DNA from: Lycocorax pyrrhopterus obiensis
Taxonomy: Eukaryota; Chordata; Aves; Passeriformes; Paradisaeidae
DNA length: 64,000 nt
Assembly (NCBI GenBank): GCA_014706295.1
Contig: JACSVZ010000004.1
Coordinates: 90,176,547-90,240,546 of the forward strand
Direction: 5' to 3'
Part shown: positions 36,630-49,372 of the stretch, one piece after another
How positions within the stretch are numbered: the first letter of the stretch is position 1
How the letters are laid out: the number at the start of each line of letters is the position of its first letter
The notes under the pieces: model-generated
The model's input: only the letters and a program-made list of their open reading frames with translations
What the model was told of the DNA's origin: nothing
Databases searched by the model: none
Position numbers and translations under genes: made by a program

Positions 36630-39600
36630 CTTTTATTCAGTTCTGCCTGTTTAGATGATAAAATATTCAAGGTAAACATGTCTTGATTTATTTGAATATA
36701 TAGATTTTAGCAGCAAGAGAGCATTGATTCTGCTCAGGTCACCAGAAGGACCTCAGATTGATTAGGATTAAAAAATAATGGCTGTTCCCTAACATTTCAG
36801 GGGAGCCTGGCTTGTCTGTTGCCCCCTCCTTCACATAGTTAATTTGCTGATGTATGTTTGAGTCTATCACAGCTCGGTTCTTTGTTCTTTCTTCTTCTCA
36901 AGGAAGGCAGCAGTCTTTTCTACAGTCTCCCTTAGTTGTATCTCTGTTGGTAGATTTGAGAGTTCTAGGGAACATCCCCAGACATGGAACTCTATTATTT
37001 ATTGGGGTAGATTGCCAGAAGATTTTCTCGCACTGTTCTGGGACAGAAAACTGTCAGCTTTCCAAGCAATGCCTGGGCATGATTCCAGTTTCACAGTTTT
37101 CTTTGTAAAGTCTTCAGTGGCAATGGTAGGATATAAAAGAAGTTACAGCAAAATATGTGTGGTATGGTCAATGTTTAAGAAATGTGTGACCACAGTGAAT
37201 GGTCACCAGCAAACAAAATGGATAATTTCTTTTCTCATCAGCACCATAACTTCTGGATGCCTCTTTGAAGCACATATTTCTGAAGCTATCTGACTTACAA
37301 ACTCACCCCAACATTTCATAACAAGTGAAAATGGAACTTGCCTCAAACTCCTGGCTTATTGCTACTCCTTCTAGGTTTGTTGTACAAATACTTCCTGCAT
37401 CCTTCTGAGGCAATAGAGCTCTTCTGGAAGGAAAATTAAAGGAAGAAAGCAAAAAGAAACTGCCTAATTTTTCTCACCTATAAAATCTTAATTTAAATGT
37501 TATCTAAATTAATAATTCATAGCAAATACATTGTGTGATTAATCAAGACTCCTTTTGTATTACAGTATTATTTGCATTACAAATATACATTATTTATTTT
37601 CTCAGTGTAACTGTTCTTAAAAGTATAGTTTAAGAAAAGAGCTGGGGTTTGACTATATCTGGGAGAGTTAGCAGAAAGGCAGTATTTTAAATGTGTTTAA
37701 AATATTGGTTCTGTGTCCTATAAATACTGTTTAAGTTATCATCCCTAAAATAATTTGCTACCACAGTATTTAGCAGCCAGCTGCAGAGTAGAAATTGAAG
37801 ACCTTAGCGTAAGCCCTTGCAAATTACTTCAGAGAGCTGCATCAGTTTACTTGTAGTTCATACATTTGCACAGGAAGTTCCAGCTTATACATTAGATCTT
37901 TCTCTGGCTCATTTAATTTCCTCTGTATCAAGCACATTACAAGGGAAAAATGGACCCTGCTCTTTGCTTCACAGTCTCCCATATTTCCTACTTTCTGCTC
38001 ACTGGTGAAAGTGAGAGATATTTTCCCTCCGCTCATTGTGAATAAATCTCAGATTGCCTCTCTTCGTATATTTATGCTAGAAAACCATCCTGCCCTGAAA
38101 TGTTCATTTGAAAGAGATCGTGAAAAGGGCGCACACATAGTAAAACAGGTTCATTTGAACAAAGATTCACAATAATCCTTTTGTGTTGTTCACCCTACAC
38201 CATCTTCAAGTCTAGAATGAAGGTTCAGGTCATTTCTTGTTCTGTCTCCACACAGAATAATGGAAAATTCCAATTTCCTGTTACAATATGTGTGCAGAAA
38301 ATCCACTTTAACAGCTGGAATAGCTAGAATTTGGAACGTGTGAACCTAACCTGTCCAGGTGAATCTTCATATGATTTGCTTGCTCAGGAAAGTGAGGTGA
38401 CTATTTCATCACACTTAGAGTGCATTGAAGGAATTAAACAGTAAAAGCAAAAGAATACTGTGAGACAGTTTTATTCGCTTCAAGGTTTTCTCGCTCTCTA
38501 TGCAATGAGTCTTGCTTGGAAAAACGTGGCCTTAGGACCTGTGATTAAAGACTGTTAAATACTCAGCAAATGGCCACTGCATCAAATGGAAAGGAGTGAT
38601 GAGAAAACAGAAGGAAATCTTGCATATCAGACCAGTGTAAGGGCAAAATGTAAGCGCTTACCTTATCACCTTCGCTCTATAGGCAACTGCTGTAAAAAAT
38701 CCTTTCTAAAAAATGACTTTTCCAGGAAGTTAACAATAAATGACAGTTCAGAAGAGAGAACAATTTACTGATATTCTGAACCTGAATAGTTGGTTGCCTG
38801 AGTAAGGCTTGCTTTCTTTCCTTTTTCTTTAATTTGTTCTCACTTTTATTACAACCCCTCAGGCTCTGGAAATGGGTATCTTCAATTACAAGTTATTTAA
38901 ATCAGCTGTTCCAGAAACGTATTTGCTATTTTGATCAACTTTTGAATGCTAATTAGAATATTCTTCCTACTGCTTTTCTCCTTAGGAGCTAGAAACTCAG
39001 CTGTGTAAATCAGCTTTTGATGATGTACACAGTGGTATGTTTGACTCGGAATGTTTAAAGAGAAGGAAATGTTGCAATAGCATATTTACCACAACGGTAT
39101 TTGATTTCTCTTTGTTAAGAGTAGCAAAGAACGGCAGAGGAAAAACAGGTTTTATACCTAAGTGGTTAGACTGCAGTTCAGGAGATCAGTTATTTTGAAT
39201 CAGTTTTCGTGAATGAGTTTCTTAAAAGACTAGGTTAGTTCTTTTTTCACAACTCTTTTCCAGTCTGAAAATTAAATCCCAGTCCCTTATCTCAAAAATA
39301 GGATACAGATTTTCCTACGACACCAAAGTGCTTTAAGCCTGTTTCTAAAGCTTTAATCACCCTCCTCATAAATGATGAGTACTACATATGACCTGGAGAG
39401 TAACTTTTTTTTTTTTTTTAAACAGTGGTATATCTACAGGAAAATGAGCGACATTTTCATCTGCATTCTCCTTACTACCTCTTTCCCCAAAGGAATTTTC
39501 TTCATAATTAAATTGTGTAGGATGCCAAATAGTAGCCAAACCTAGTGCACCAGCAAGAGACCTAGTACCTAGTGAGACCAACATGATTTCTCCTCTCTGT

Positions 39601-42600
39601 CCATTGAAACAAATTTACCAGACTTAAGACAGAGTGCTCATCCCTGGTGTGCTAGGCATGAAGGTGCTGCAGTTCCTGGTGCCCAGGTCCAGCCTACAGT
39701 GAGACTGAGCACACATACTCTCTGTGTGCTGTATACACACTCTGGACCAAAGCAGGAGATCAATCCCAAAATGAAAATAACGCCTTTAGAGCTGATGCCG
39801 TAAAGAGCAATCACATAAATTTAAACTAGCCTAATCAGGATTGGAACTAAATGAAAGAGGATCAAATGGTCTCACTTTGTTCTTATTTTCCACGTAACCA
39901 GACTCAAAGATTGCTAGCAGACCTTGTGTCCTCCACACATGTACCCTTACACAGGGCACTCTGTAGCCCTGTAGCCAGGTTTCCCCGTAGCCAGTCCCCA
40001 GATCTCATGTCATACCTACTGGCTGGTCTAGCTTGACATGTGCTGCTGTCTCACAGAAACATATCAGTCTCTACGGTAGCTGGCCCACAAGGCTGTGTTC
40101 TCCTCTGTATCTCCCAGACTGCCTGAACTACTTGCCAGTTCATCTGTCTTGAAGCCTGCAAGCTTCTTGTGTGGAAATACACACAGAGATCACATTCCCA
40201 CAGCAAAATGTCTACTGAATGTACAAGCTAACTGCTTACATGTGTCTGCCCCTTTTATTCTCCTCTCTCTCTTTTCCTATGCTTGTTCCCTCCAGATCCA
40301 GCATTTCCCCACCCATGTCTCTTCCCAAACAGCCTGCTTCAAATTACTTTTTCTGCATTCAGCCCAGTCTTGCTACATCCACACCCAACTCTGCCATTTT
40401 TGAAGGACTGGAGAGAAGACTATAGGTTTGGTTATATGAATGTTTTATGAAATCTCCTTAAGGGAAGACTACCAGTGTTGTTCGGTCTGTGGAGTTAATA
40501 TCTGTGCCTTGATACTTGCCTGTATCTGCATTCTACTCTAGAAATTTATCTGGGCAAACTGTGAGGCTTATCTCACTTCTTTGCATAATTCTAAACTAAC
40601 CAGGTGTTAGATGTCAAAACAAATTAAAAGTAATTCAGGATTTACTCAAAGCTTATGATGTCAAGATTAAAAATGGAGGAGAAGGAGGTATCAGACTGAC
40701 AGCAATGTTAAGATTTTATGGTTTATTTCATTAGTTAAGCCGTATGAATATCAAATATCACAAGCTTTTTCAGCCTGGCTCTTCTCTTTGTATAACTGAA
40801 TATCTTTCAAAGCTAGAATTAACCACAAGCTGATTCTGAATTACAATCAGAACTCTGGCTTCTCACGGATAACTGAGACTTGGCTGGATAACACTACAGG
40901 GTTCCAAATGGATATCTACAGTTTGTTCTGAGGGAATATAAAATCAGTTTGTTACAGTGGTATAGTTACAGTTTTTGTAATAATTTTGTTCTTGAATTTC
41001 AGATTTGGGCACTCCTGAAGAGGTCTCAGATGTGTTAGATTTCAGAGTATTCTAAAATGCTTATTATTTCCTCTCTGGACCTGGAAAATAGTGGATTTGT
41101 AAATGTGAAGTAGGGAATAAGAGGATTTTCTGTTCCTAAGAGAATTGTTGGGGGGGCTTGTATAAGTAGTTGAGAAGTCATCCATATTTGGTGATTCTGG
41201 TTTGGTAGTTGTGTGTGTTACTGTCTGCAGGGGTATGCAGTGCTTCAGATTCAGTGGAAACAGACAAAGGAAAAAGACTTTTTGCCACTGTGTATTTATG
41301 TGTCTATTGACAGCAGCTCAGAGGAAAGAGCATACTAGTACAAAGATTTCCACTTAATGTGATCACTAGCTAATTTGATCCTCCCTGTTATTTGATTTGA
41401 TCTCCAGGAAATAAACCATTTCCATTGATTCTTACTGTGGATTCTTATTGCTTATTTTGTTCACGTCCACTTCAGCTAATACTAGATAATTCAATCAACA
41501 TTTATTGAATCTGTCATGGAAAAGGGAAGAGTAATCATGTTGTTTACAACATAAAAATAGATTTCTATCATGTGTCTTTCCTATTCTGCTTTTCAGTTTC
41601 CCTGCATCAGTAGATAATGACTTGAAATTGGTAGTTACCTTTGAGAGAAGCTGGAAATTAACATTTTACGGCACCTGCAACATGGCCAAGCACAAGATAA
41701 AATTAAAAATGTAAAAAGCTATCAACATGTTTCTAGTCTGATTTGTACTGATGTGTAAAAGGGTCCACACTGTTGAAGTCAGGCAAGCTGCACTGACAGG
41801 AAAGCAATCAAGCCAAGAGATTACATCCTTGGTCTGTTTGAGCATTAGGTAATGAACATACACAGAATGCTGTTTTTAAATTGAAATTTCAATAGTTTTG
41901 TTTTCTCAGATCATTTTAGCAACATATATTTTAGGTGCTTTCCTAAGTCCACTAGGGGTGAATCATCTACTTGCTTGACATGATCCAAGTAAGGTGAAAA
42001 CAAATAGCCAGCCCGTATGGAGAACTCAGTTGAGTCAGTAGCTGTGAAATATGTGGGTGGTAAAAATTAAGTTAATTATGATGGGAGCATTAATTAGTCT
42101 TTTAAGCTGCTAAGGCAAAGGGATTTTATATTAGCTACTATTATTAACATGAAGGGGTGCCATGGAAGTGATTCTCCCCCTCATTGACCAGTGGTCATAT
42201 TCCCTAGGCATCAAATGTGAAAATACATAATCTTCTTAAACACAAATACTTTCTGCATCTTTGCCTCAAAATATGGGACCCCAAAAAAGTTCCCCTGTTG
42301 AGCAATGGATAATTAGGACTAGATTTTATTTTGATTTTCAGGGTTGTGACAACATTTTTTTGAGGACACCAGTATAAAATCAAACAGTATCTCAGTGGAA
42401 ACTGGAAATGTTTCATATGCAAACAACTGCTTCTAATTGCATCTCTGCTCTAATTTTACGACTCTTCATTTTTATGGTCAACCACTCAAAGTGGGTAGAT
42501 ATTTTTGCAGCATGACTGAGAAGTTTTTGCTGTATTTAACAGCAAATAAATATAATTTTATCATAGAGAGATTCTGTTTATTTTAAATAGTTCACATATA

Positions 42601-44662
42601 TGTATGTTGCAGATTACTGCATTATATAATATAAGACCGCAGAAAAAATCTAAAGCCCAACATACTGACATTTTATAGCATGATTTTAGTTCAGGGATAG
42701 GCATAAAGAAATTCCTGAGAATGGCCACTCTTTTCAGTTCTGTGTCAAGGACCTACTGATATTTAACTCTATAATGTTCTCTGTTCCAAGGAAAATGGGA
42801 AAACCCATCATACAAGTCTTCCTTTTATAAAGTGTTCTTGGAAAGAGATGGTCATCTTAGTGAAATATAAATGATTGTGCTAAATATTGAGATAGAAAGT
42901 TGTCATGTGTCTAAATCATGTCTTATATTTTGTAGCTGGAATTACAGAAAGCATATATTAATGCAAATTAAATTCAGTACTTTTCTGCCTATCTCTTTAA
43001 AATGTTCTAAAATATTTAAAACTTTGTCTTGTAAGAACTCACTAAGAATTTTCTTTCATTAATCTATCAAAATGGAGGTTCGTATACTGTTATATCACAG
43101 GATGATGATAGTTATTTTTCCAAATAAATGCTTTTATTGGTTGAATGTTTAATTCAGCATACAACGTAATTAGTGTATCATGTGTAGAGACTGGAGGATA
43201 CCAACATCCCGATTTCAAGAGATCGATGTTCCAGTATCTGGTTCCAAGGCTCATAAAGTGACTCCTCTGCAAGATACGTAACACAATAGCTACAGATTTG
43301 ATTTTCTCCGTGCTGCGTAAGAGGGAAACTTGTAAGAAGCAAGTCATTCTTATCCGGCAGGAACTGTTTTCTATCCCTAAATTTGGACAAATCCATAATA
43401 TTTAATAAGTAAGCAACATATAGTTTTTTTTGAACAAAGAACTCCCACAACAGCTGAGAGCAATAGTCCTTTTTGACTAGTGTCAGATCCCCAGCTGTGC
43501 CCAGTCTCCACTGATTCAGAAAGAACAGATGAGATAAAACAAATGGCATCAATCTAGCTAATTATGCGTCATAAAAACTCATCTTCATGAGGTGTCACAT
43601 ACTAAAAATTACTATTTCTTCCCATTAAATATAAAGGAAGTCTAAGGTGACAGGCCCGATTGTAGGTAAGTATATTTTGTAGGTGGATAAAGTCTACCTA
43701 CCATGCCTATAGAAGTTCAGGAAAATAATGAGCCAAAATAATACCAATAATCTGCTGGTTTATTTCAAGAGTGGATTTCTTCATCATAACACTTTGCTAT
43801 TTTTGTATAGAAGATTCTGGAATGAACTCAGACCCCCCAATCTCAGTACAGTGGCTGTTCATTTTCTTGCACAGAAGAGAACATAGACAAGATAACTCCA
43901 GCCCAGACTCATTTCATGTCACTTCTGGAATTCAATGCAGATCTTGGAAGAGCTACAACATCTTTTGGAGAGAGGGGATACTTACACCTTCTATTGTCTA
44001 CAAGAATTTTGGGTGACTAAGTCCCTAAATGTATTTATTTCACTTAAATGGCTTGACTTGAGAGGAAGAAATCTGGGCTTTCGTGTCTTTGTAGAGATTG
44101 GTGAACGATTTTCATGGAAGTTTGGAATAAGAAGAAATGAGTCTTGCAAATTCAGTAGGATATTAAATGTCTATTGGGAAAATGTAATAGCAATGCTGTT
44201 TTCCTTGCAGGCATACTGCACTAATCTTGCAAGAGTAAACTCTAGAAATTCAAAGAAAAGACAGCAATAAAGGTACATTTGAATGAACCAGCGCTGATCC
44301 AACAATTTGTAAAGGAATAAAATAAACCAATGAAAAAAGATGCAGTCAGTTTAGATGACTAATGACTGGAAATTGTGTATCAGCCTGAGAGATAAAAATA
44401 CAAATAAAACTTCCTTCTGAAATTAATTGAAAATTCAATTCAGTGTTACTGCAGAAAATCCATAAAGCCCAAGTAGCCTTGCCATGAATTTGTTGATAGG
44501 CAGAAAATACAGGCTGTGTATCTTGCTGCTGGAATCAATGGTACTGAACCAGGACCTCTTGCAAAGGCAGAAAAATATTTTGTCTATGTAGTAAAGATCA
44601 TAGTATTAGATTGATTAAGTTCCCTTCTCATTATTCAGCAGCTTCTCTTTCACATTTGGAAA

Positions 44663-44706
44663 GATTTAGAACTGATTTAGATTTAGAACAGTTTAGATTT
44701 AGAACT
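44663..44706. repeat. Short imperfect GATTTAGAAC repeats
   Basis: GATTTAGAAC-like units recur three times with TTTAGATTTAGAAC variants. A minor local duplication. Confidence 0.7.
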
Positions 44707-45408
44707 CTTCCTTGTATCTATATTCTACCACTTTATTTAATTTAGTACTAACCTTGATGCAACTACTGGCAGATTGAGGTACTGCATAACAGCTGCAGTC
44801 CAGTAAGGGCTGACCAGAAGCTGACATAAAACTCAGTACTTCTCACACTTTGGCATTAAAGTGTGAAAATAAAGAGTTGGACTTTAATTCCAAGACAAAT
44901 GTAAAAAGCAGCTAATACTAAGGTGCAATGCAGTCCTGTTGTTGTTGTTGAGAATCCAGCAAAGTATTTTTGATTTAAAATAAGTAGTAGCTTATACAAC
45001 ACCATCTGTTAGTACCACCATAAAGATATTTACCTAGAGACACAGGCATCTGATAACTGTATTAGGATGACTGTTATTTAAAATACTGTCACTACACTGA
45101 GTCTTCAAGTCTGAAAAAAAAGATGAGTACAAGTCTGTGCAATCACAAATATCATGGAAAGAGTGAATACTGTGAATACTGTGTGATTTTCTCCTTTTAG
45201 AGTAAGAACACAGGAAACCAAATGAAGTCATTAGAAAAGTTAAAAAACAGCCAAAGGGGTGATTCTCCAAGGAAGTGGAAGTGCTTGCCAAGATGTTTTT
45301 TGGAAGCTGAAGGTTCACACAGATTCAAAGGAAACTGCACAAATTCAGTACAGAAATCCATTGTGGTTCTATGTGCAAACCAAATTCAACTCAAGACAGT
45401 CACAAATC

Positions 45409-45790
45409 CACAGAATCATTGAACAGTTTAGGTTGGAAATAAACATGGGGATCATCTAGTCCAACTTCCTGCTAAAAGTAGAGCTAACTTCAAAATGCGT
45501 TCAAGTTACTCGGATCCAAGCATAAAGATCCCACTCTGAACAAGCTGTTCTGTACTCAACAACTCTTTACAGTGAGGATATTTTCCATGCATCTACTTGA
45601 AATTTCTCTCACTTCAAGTTGTGATCATTGTCCATTACTTGTTGCCTATGCACTATGCATCTGAGAAAACTGATGTCTTTTTCTAACTACCCATTAAGTA
45701 CAACAATCAGATCACACTTTAGTGACCTCCTTCAAACACAGAGCAAAGCCAACCTCTCCAACAAGTCCATTCATACTGTATGCTCTATTT
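45409..45790 (-). mobile_element. CR1 LINE fragment
   Basis: It begins on the plus strand with a partly decayed octamer (CACAGAATCATTGAAC), then GTTTAGGTTGGAAATAAAC and 'catctagtccaacttcctgc'. It continues through diverged blocks ('ttgtgatcattgtccattacttgttgcc', 'ctgagaaaactgatg', 'agcaaagccaacctctccaac') in CR1 order. It is an older copy truncated near 45.79 kb. Confidence 0.78.
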
Positions 45791-45914
45791 CGCTACCCAT
45801 TTTAGTGGGGTAAAATGCTGGGGACCACTTTCTTGGGCAATAAAAAACCTGGACACAAGCTCTATGTGGAAAATTACTACAGACTGAAAGGTGGAGATTA
45901 GAGTGAAAATTGCT

Positions 45915-46020
45915 GTCCTTACATCCTTTTCTAGGCACCTGTTTTGGGTAACTGGGAGAAAGAATACTGGGTTAAAAGCACTTTGGATTGACCCAGTATG
46001 TCCGTCTTTATGTTCATTAT
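45915..46020 (+). repeat. Old dispersed amniote-type repeat tail
   Basis: The block ending 'ggattgacccagtatgtccgtctttatgttc' resembles a 3' tail ('...tctgacccagtatggcc...cttatgttc') that I recall from dispersed repeats of turtles and crocodilians. An ACTGGG upstream pairs with the CCCAGT in it. I cannot name the family with confidence. Confidence 0.4.
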
Positions 46021-49000
46021 TATAAGCTTATTAGTTTTTCTTTTTTATTGCCTTTAGCAAAAAATTTCTATTACCACAGTTCTTTTGATCAATTATCCTG
46101 TTCTAAACAAAGAGGCTGAGGGCCAAGTATGACCGCTTCTGAACATCTTCTACCTGTTCTCAGCCAATATCAGGTCTCTCTTTTCTATGTTTTTGTGTCT
46201 TATTTTACTTTATTCAAATGAAACCTTGCCTGGAAGTGGTTTACTAATCAAAGACTGTTGGTTTTACTGTATTTATCACAGGTTAAATGCCAAAAATACT
46301 GCACCTAATCGTCTGCTTGAAGTAGGACTCCAGAGAAATAAAAAAGTCTAAATGGACCATTTTCTGCTAAAATAAAAGAGAAAGTATATATGTCTTAATC
46401 CCCTTTTAATATTTTAAATTAATAAAGACATTTTTAAATTTTACTAAATGAATCTATTGTATTTAAATTCCACATTAAAATATTCTTTCTGTAATGCTAA
46501 TCAAAATGGTGATCATCAAACAGTACAGTGTTTGCCTGGGGTAAAATTTATTTTTTATAAGAAATGTAATATTTTCTATTCAAATATGCCAGCTGTTCAA
46601 ATTTTCTTCAATAAAATGATATCTAAAGAAAGGATGATGCTCTTTTTTCTAATCTCTGCTTTTTATACTCTCACCCCATAATGAACTGTAATAAATTCTT
46701 TCACTTCTTAAAGTCAAAACTCTAGTGAAGCGGGATTTCATAGTGAAGATTTTCCAAGCCTTATGAAAGCAAACAGAGACAGAAAAGAAAAAAAAAGAAA
46801 TTAATGGGGCACAGCCTCATCCCTTTTCTTAATCGGAGGAGTAAAGGCAGCATGAAAACCATAAAGTTTCTCAAAATCTGAGTATTTGAAGTGTATAATG
46901 GTATCTAGTGACTTGCTGCACTTCTCACAGTGCATGGCTTGCAACATCCACAAGTCTACTACAACAGTCAATAGTCAGGAGCAAGCCTGTTTGTGCCTGT
47001 CTAAAGGAGAAACAGAAAACAAATGTGATTTGTTTGCCTGAAGTCTAAAGAAAACATAAACAAATTTGAGGGGGTTTTAAGTTATCGAGCATGACTTCAC
47101 AGTGCTTCCAACACCATAAGAGTTGAGATCTTCTGTTCACTCTCAGGTCATAACCACTTTTCTAGGTGTTCACACACCTCCTCTGGTATTTTAAGCCTCC
47201 AATACACAGAAACTTGCAAGCAAACTCATGGCCTGAAAACTGCAGCTGCTGTGGAAAATACTCATTCTCTAATCAGGTCCTGTCTAATTATCTTCTGACA
47301 GAGGAGAGAGCTCTTTCTTCAACAGAACTCACAGAAAATTGGGTTTGGTGTCCCCATCATACCTTTTCTCAGACAGATACCCTGCCCCTCTTCTACAGGC
47401 TACCAATTTGCTCAGTTCTGCCATGCAATTCTCCTGTACCAGCATTCCCTACTCCATTTCAGCCAAAATAAGATGTGTTATCAAAGGATGTTTAAACAAC
47501 TCTAGGGTCATTTATTCATATTTGCTTAAATTTTTAACTTGGAATGTTTCAAGGTCCACCAATACAGGAAGATAATGTACAGTCCAGTACAGAGTCTCCC
47601 TCCTGTGTGGCTTAGGCTTGAAGGCCTAAGAATTGGCCTTCAGACTGAGATGAGTAAGTTCCCCAGTCTACCTTTTCACTGAAAATAGAGTTCTTGATTT
47701 CTCTGATACCGGGTTTCTTTGAATATGGTGAATCAACAAATAGGCTTTGAAATAATTACACTTTCTAATTCTTCAAATGACTAAATGACTTTCCTTTTTA
47801 ATTTGAAAACCTTATTGTTCAAGACCTCTGCCAACTAATTCCACCTACAGCAGAAAATTATCTTTCTTTTTTCAGCCACATAGAAAGAATAACACAATCC
47901 TAAAACACATGTTAAAGCCAAACTGTAGATTGTCCAGAGATTGCAGCTGTAATTCTCTGTGATACCTCTCTTCCCCAGTTCAAGATGTCTCTGCCCGAGA
48001 CAGTTCTGTTGTCAGAATTTGTCTCCACTTTATAATGTTTATAATGTTTAATTCCATTCACTCTCAAAATCTCATTCTAGCCAATACTGCATGCACCCCC
48101 TTGTTTGAGTGTTCTGCTTCTTGCCATTGAGGTTGTCCTTGTATACTGCATTTCTTCTCTGTTTAAATACTGGTTATGTAATCTTCCTGATTATCCAACG
48201 ACCATTGATTTTTTCCCCCATTCAGTTGTCATATATCCACACTTGATAATGAGAAGACTGCTTTGCATCATCCTGACTAAAAAGCTTTACGCAGGTTGAG
48301 AGTTTCTTTCTTCTTATCACAGTTCTAAAAAATAAAGGTCAGCAGTGGTTGGACTAAAATCACCATCTTACATGTAGATCCCCGTTATGTGGAAGGATTT
48401 CTGAAGTCAGCTGTAGACATAAAGTACCAAGATGCCATTTAGGAGGTATAAGCCAGCTGGAATGAGACTAAAAACGCATGGCAACATCTACATGACTAGA
48501 TCTAGAAATACTTCTCTCAAGTTCAAGAGCTCATTATGACTTTACTCCTCTATATGATAAAATCCAGGTAAGATTCATGTCTTCACCTTTTACCACATGC
48601 TCTGAATTCTACTGAAAGTCAGTATATACAGCACACTACATGGCCCCCATTTCTAGATGGATTATCAGGGTGACAGGTTTGCAATGGTACAATGCAATAC
48701 TTTACAACCCGTAAGCGGCAACACATCATCTAAAACTTACCTGGGTAAGTTACCTTGGAACACAGGTGAGATTATGTTGTCCTCTCAGCAAATACAAGTT
48801 CAAAATTACATAGCATTCATAGATGAGAACGCCCATCCTGGAATGTGTAAGCAGCTGATAATTCAAATATGTTAAAAAATCTCTTCTTCACTGTGGCATA
48901 TCTTTTGCTAAAAGGATCATTGTCTTCTCAATGAAACTAAGCCCAAAATTCAGATCAAAAGTTCAAACTATTGCTCATATCTGACGATTTTCATGTGTTG

Positions 49001-49129
49001 CTACCTGCCAATAATGAAAAAGCATATGTATTCTCTCCATTAGTTTAGGATCTCCTATTGCTCCTCTTTGTTATTTCCAGAAAAATATATTTTGCTGGTG
49101 CTACATTATTCCTCCCACACTTCTTCCCA
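46021..49129. other. AT-rich noncoding DNA, no gene recognised
   Basis: No exon or transposable element recognised. The largest open frames (47166-47471, 101 codons, and 47339-47575, 78 codons) overlap in different frames and lack domains. Confidence 0.55.
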
Positions 49130-49372
49130 TGTTGGTTTTGGCTGAGATAAAGTTAATTTTCTTCATAGTATCTAGTAGGGAGGGGGCTATGTTTTGGATT
49201 TGTGCCAAAACCAGCAGAGATGGTTTTGTTATTGCTGAGCATTACACAGAGTCTTTTCTGACCTTTTCTGCTCCTCACACCACCCAACCAGTGAGAAGCC
49301 TGGAGGTGCACAATAAGCTGGGAGGGATCACAGCTAGGACAGCTGACCCCAAGGGTTCTAGCAAATAAAAGG
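49130..49372 (+). mobile_element. Truncated LTR, same family as the 35.5-kb solo LTR
   Basis: It starts TGTTGGTTTTGGCTGAGATAA and continues 'ttaattttcttcatagtatctag', 'gggggctatgttttggatttgtgcc', 'gttattgctgagcattacaca', 'ggaggtgcacaataagctgggaggg' and 'agctgaccccaa'. This is the U3 order of the LTR family seen inverted at 35541-36076, where the complement of the same phrases is found. A TATA-like ATAAAAGG (49365-49372) follows after an apparent deletion. The R and U5 parts are not recognisable, so the right end is truncated and no target duplication was found. The 79-codon open frame here is incidental. Confidence 0.82.

Larger units (their letters stand above)
36082..45408. other. AT-rich noncoding DNA with one palindrome/duplication cluster
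   Basis: More than 9 kb with no recognised exon, RNA gene or mobile element apart from the palindrome and tandem duplication at 36505-36629. A moderately GC-richer stretch (about 39.6-40.4 kb) has open frames up to 102 codons with no domain. The 124-codon minus-strand frame at 43178-43552 and the 111-codon plus frame at 43935-44270 show no family I know and are within chance expectation. A short TTTAGATTTAGAAC repeat cluster lies at 44663-44706 and a (GTT) run near 44937-44950. Confidence 0.5.
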
